NCBI GenBank assembly: GCA_036274055.1
Contig: DASUGM010000173.1
Span: forward strand, 1-6,134
DNA from: DASUGM01 sp036274055
Lineage (GTDB): Bacteria; Acidobacteriota; Vicinamibacteria; Vicinamibacterales; SCN-69-37
Reading direction: 5' to 3'
Length of the DNA stretch: 6,134 nucleotides
Positions 5,402-6,134 of the stretch are shown here, piece by piece. Both the position numbers and the translations under genes were made by a program. Under the pieces are notes generated by a model, which searched no databases, was not told the DNA's origin, and was given only the letters and a program-made list of their open reading frames with translations. How positions within the stretch are numbered: the first letter of the stretch is position 1; each line of letters starts with the position of its first letter.

Positions 5402-6134
5402 TCAGTGTCTCCGGTTGATCACAAATCCGCCGACCGTGCCCTGGTGCCGATCCGGCACGCCGGCCAGCATTGCCAGCCCTTCAAGCAGCCCCACGACGCC
5501 GTCGATGTGCTTGCCGGCCTTCTTCGGGCGTACCGGACGGATCCGGCCGGCGTCGTCGGTCTTCACCGCGACGTGCTCGATGTGATTGCGCAGCACGCGG
5601 TGCGCGCCATGACTGACCCGCTTCGCTTTGATCAGCGCCTCGAGCACATGGCACGGCTCGTTGAGGTACTTGTAGCCCTGCAGGATCTCGGCGACCTTGA
5701 AGCCCGCCTTGTCGCGCAACGTCGACGCGATGTCCGTGGCGAACGCCGGGTCATAGCCGATCCCGCCCTGCTTCAACCGCGGGAACCGCTTGACGATCTT
5801 CGTGGTGATGTCCCGGTAAATCTGGTCGTAGTCGATCGTAAAGCCGTCCGTCGGCGTCACCAGCCCCAACCGCACCCAGTCGCTGTACGGGACGCCGTCG
5901 TCCTTTTCCCGCTGGCGCATGGTCTCTTCGGGGATCCAGAAGAACGGGACCGCCGTGATCCGGTAGTTCAACTGCATCTGCTGGCTGACCGCAGCGCCGT
6001 CCTCGGCCTCGGTCTTCACTTCGACGTCCAGCACCGACGCGATCCGATGACGGAACACGACGACGAGCGAGGCCAGATCGATCTTCTGCGCGAGGTCCAA
6101 CCCGCCCGCACAGGGCAAGAGCGCCAGCGTGGCG
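5402..6134 (-). CDS. terL: Terminase large subunit, C-terminal nuclease part (N-terminus off window)
   Basis: The packaging motor: an ATPase that pumps DNA through the portal and a nuclease that cuts concatemers. The 243 visible residues run from the window edge to a TGA at 5404-5402; a TTG at 6118 is internal, not a start. The fragment begins at the RuvC/RNase H-like nuclease domain. AGGLDLAQKIDLASLVVVF (9-27) holds the first metal-binding Asp (Asp13 of the fragment). PFFWIPEE (63-70) and DGVPYSDWVRLGLVTPTDG follow, a segment typical of HK97-like large terminases. GGIGYDPAFATDIASTLRD contains the middle acidic position (Asp128). SHGAHRVLRNHIEHVAVKTD precedes KKAGKHIDGVVGLLEGLAML, with the last catalytic Asp (Asp211). 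The Walker A and B ATPase motifs must lie beyond position 6134. The TerL-portal-protease-capsid order supports the call. No frameshift or missing catalytic acid is seen. Confidence 0.95.
   Translation of the reverse strand, partial: ATLALLPCAGGLDLAQKIDLASLVVVFRHRIASVLDVEVKTEAEDGAAVSQQMQLNYRITAVPFFWIPEETMRQREKDDGVPYSDWVRLGLVTPTDGFTIDYDQIYRDITTKIVKRFPRLKQGGIGYDPAFATDIASTLRDKAGFKVAEILQGYKYLNEPCHVLEALIKAKRVSHGAHRVLRNHIEHVAVKTDDAGRIRPVRPKKAGKHIDGVVGLLEGLAMLAGVPDRHQGTVGGFVINRRH

Overview
This is a GC-rich stretch (by eye well above 60% GC) from the head-packaging module of a tailed double-stranded DNA bacteriophage or prophage (Caudoviricetes) with an HK97-type capsid. Every gene I can support lies on the minus strand, so the module reads from high to low coordinates: large terminase (partial) - small two-helix membrane protein - small coiled-coil protein - portal protein - prohead protease - small ribbon-helix-helix protein - major capsid protein (partial). 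Both ends are cut: the terminase lacks its N-terminal ATPase part and the capsid protein lacks its C-terminal part. The host cannot be fixed from the sequence. The GC content, the Ala/Arg/Asp-rich proteins and the mix of ATG and GTG starts suggest a high-GC bacterium. No integrase, repressor, host gene, tRNA or attachment site is visible, so free phage and prophage cannot be told apart.

Layout. 5402-6134: C-terminal nuclease part of the large terminase. 5197-5400: 67-residue membrane protein. 4988-5197: 69-residue coiled-coil protein. 2073-4988: 971-residue portal, about twice the usual size because of a roughly 400-residue Ala-rich coiled coil. 1324-2076: 250-residue prohead protease with an N-terminal CxxC...CxxH motif. 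1119-1319: 66-residue ribbon-helix-helix protein. 956-1118: a 163-base gap, the only real intergenic space. 1-955: major capsid protein. The first six genes are packed as one translationally coupled chain: a 1-base gap, TGATG, TAATG and GTGA overlaps, then a 4-base gap. Shine-Dalgarno sequences sit in the ends of the preceding genes.

How they work together. The capsid protein assembles around the portal into a prohead. The protease, packaged inside, trims the N-terminal delta region of the capsid protein. The terminase then docks on the portal, pumps DNA in and cuts it with the nuclease domain seen here. The small proteins have no assigned role.

The most unusual feature is the portal. A normal HK97-type portal domain (about residues 1-410) is followed by a proline-free coiled coil (about 425-830) and then a separate C-terminal helical domain (about 831-971). 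The second is the putative zinc-binding extension on the protease. The remaining gene content is a standard HK97-type head module.
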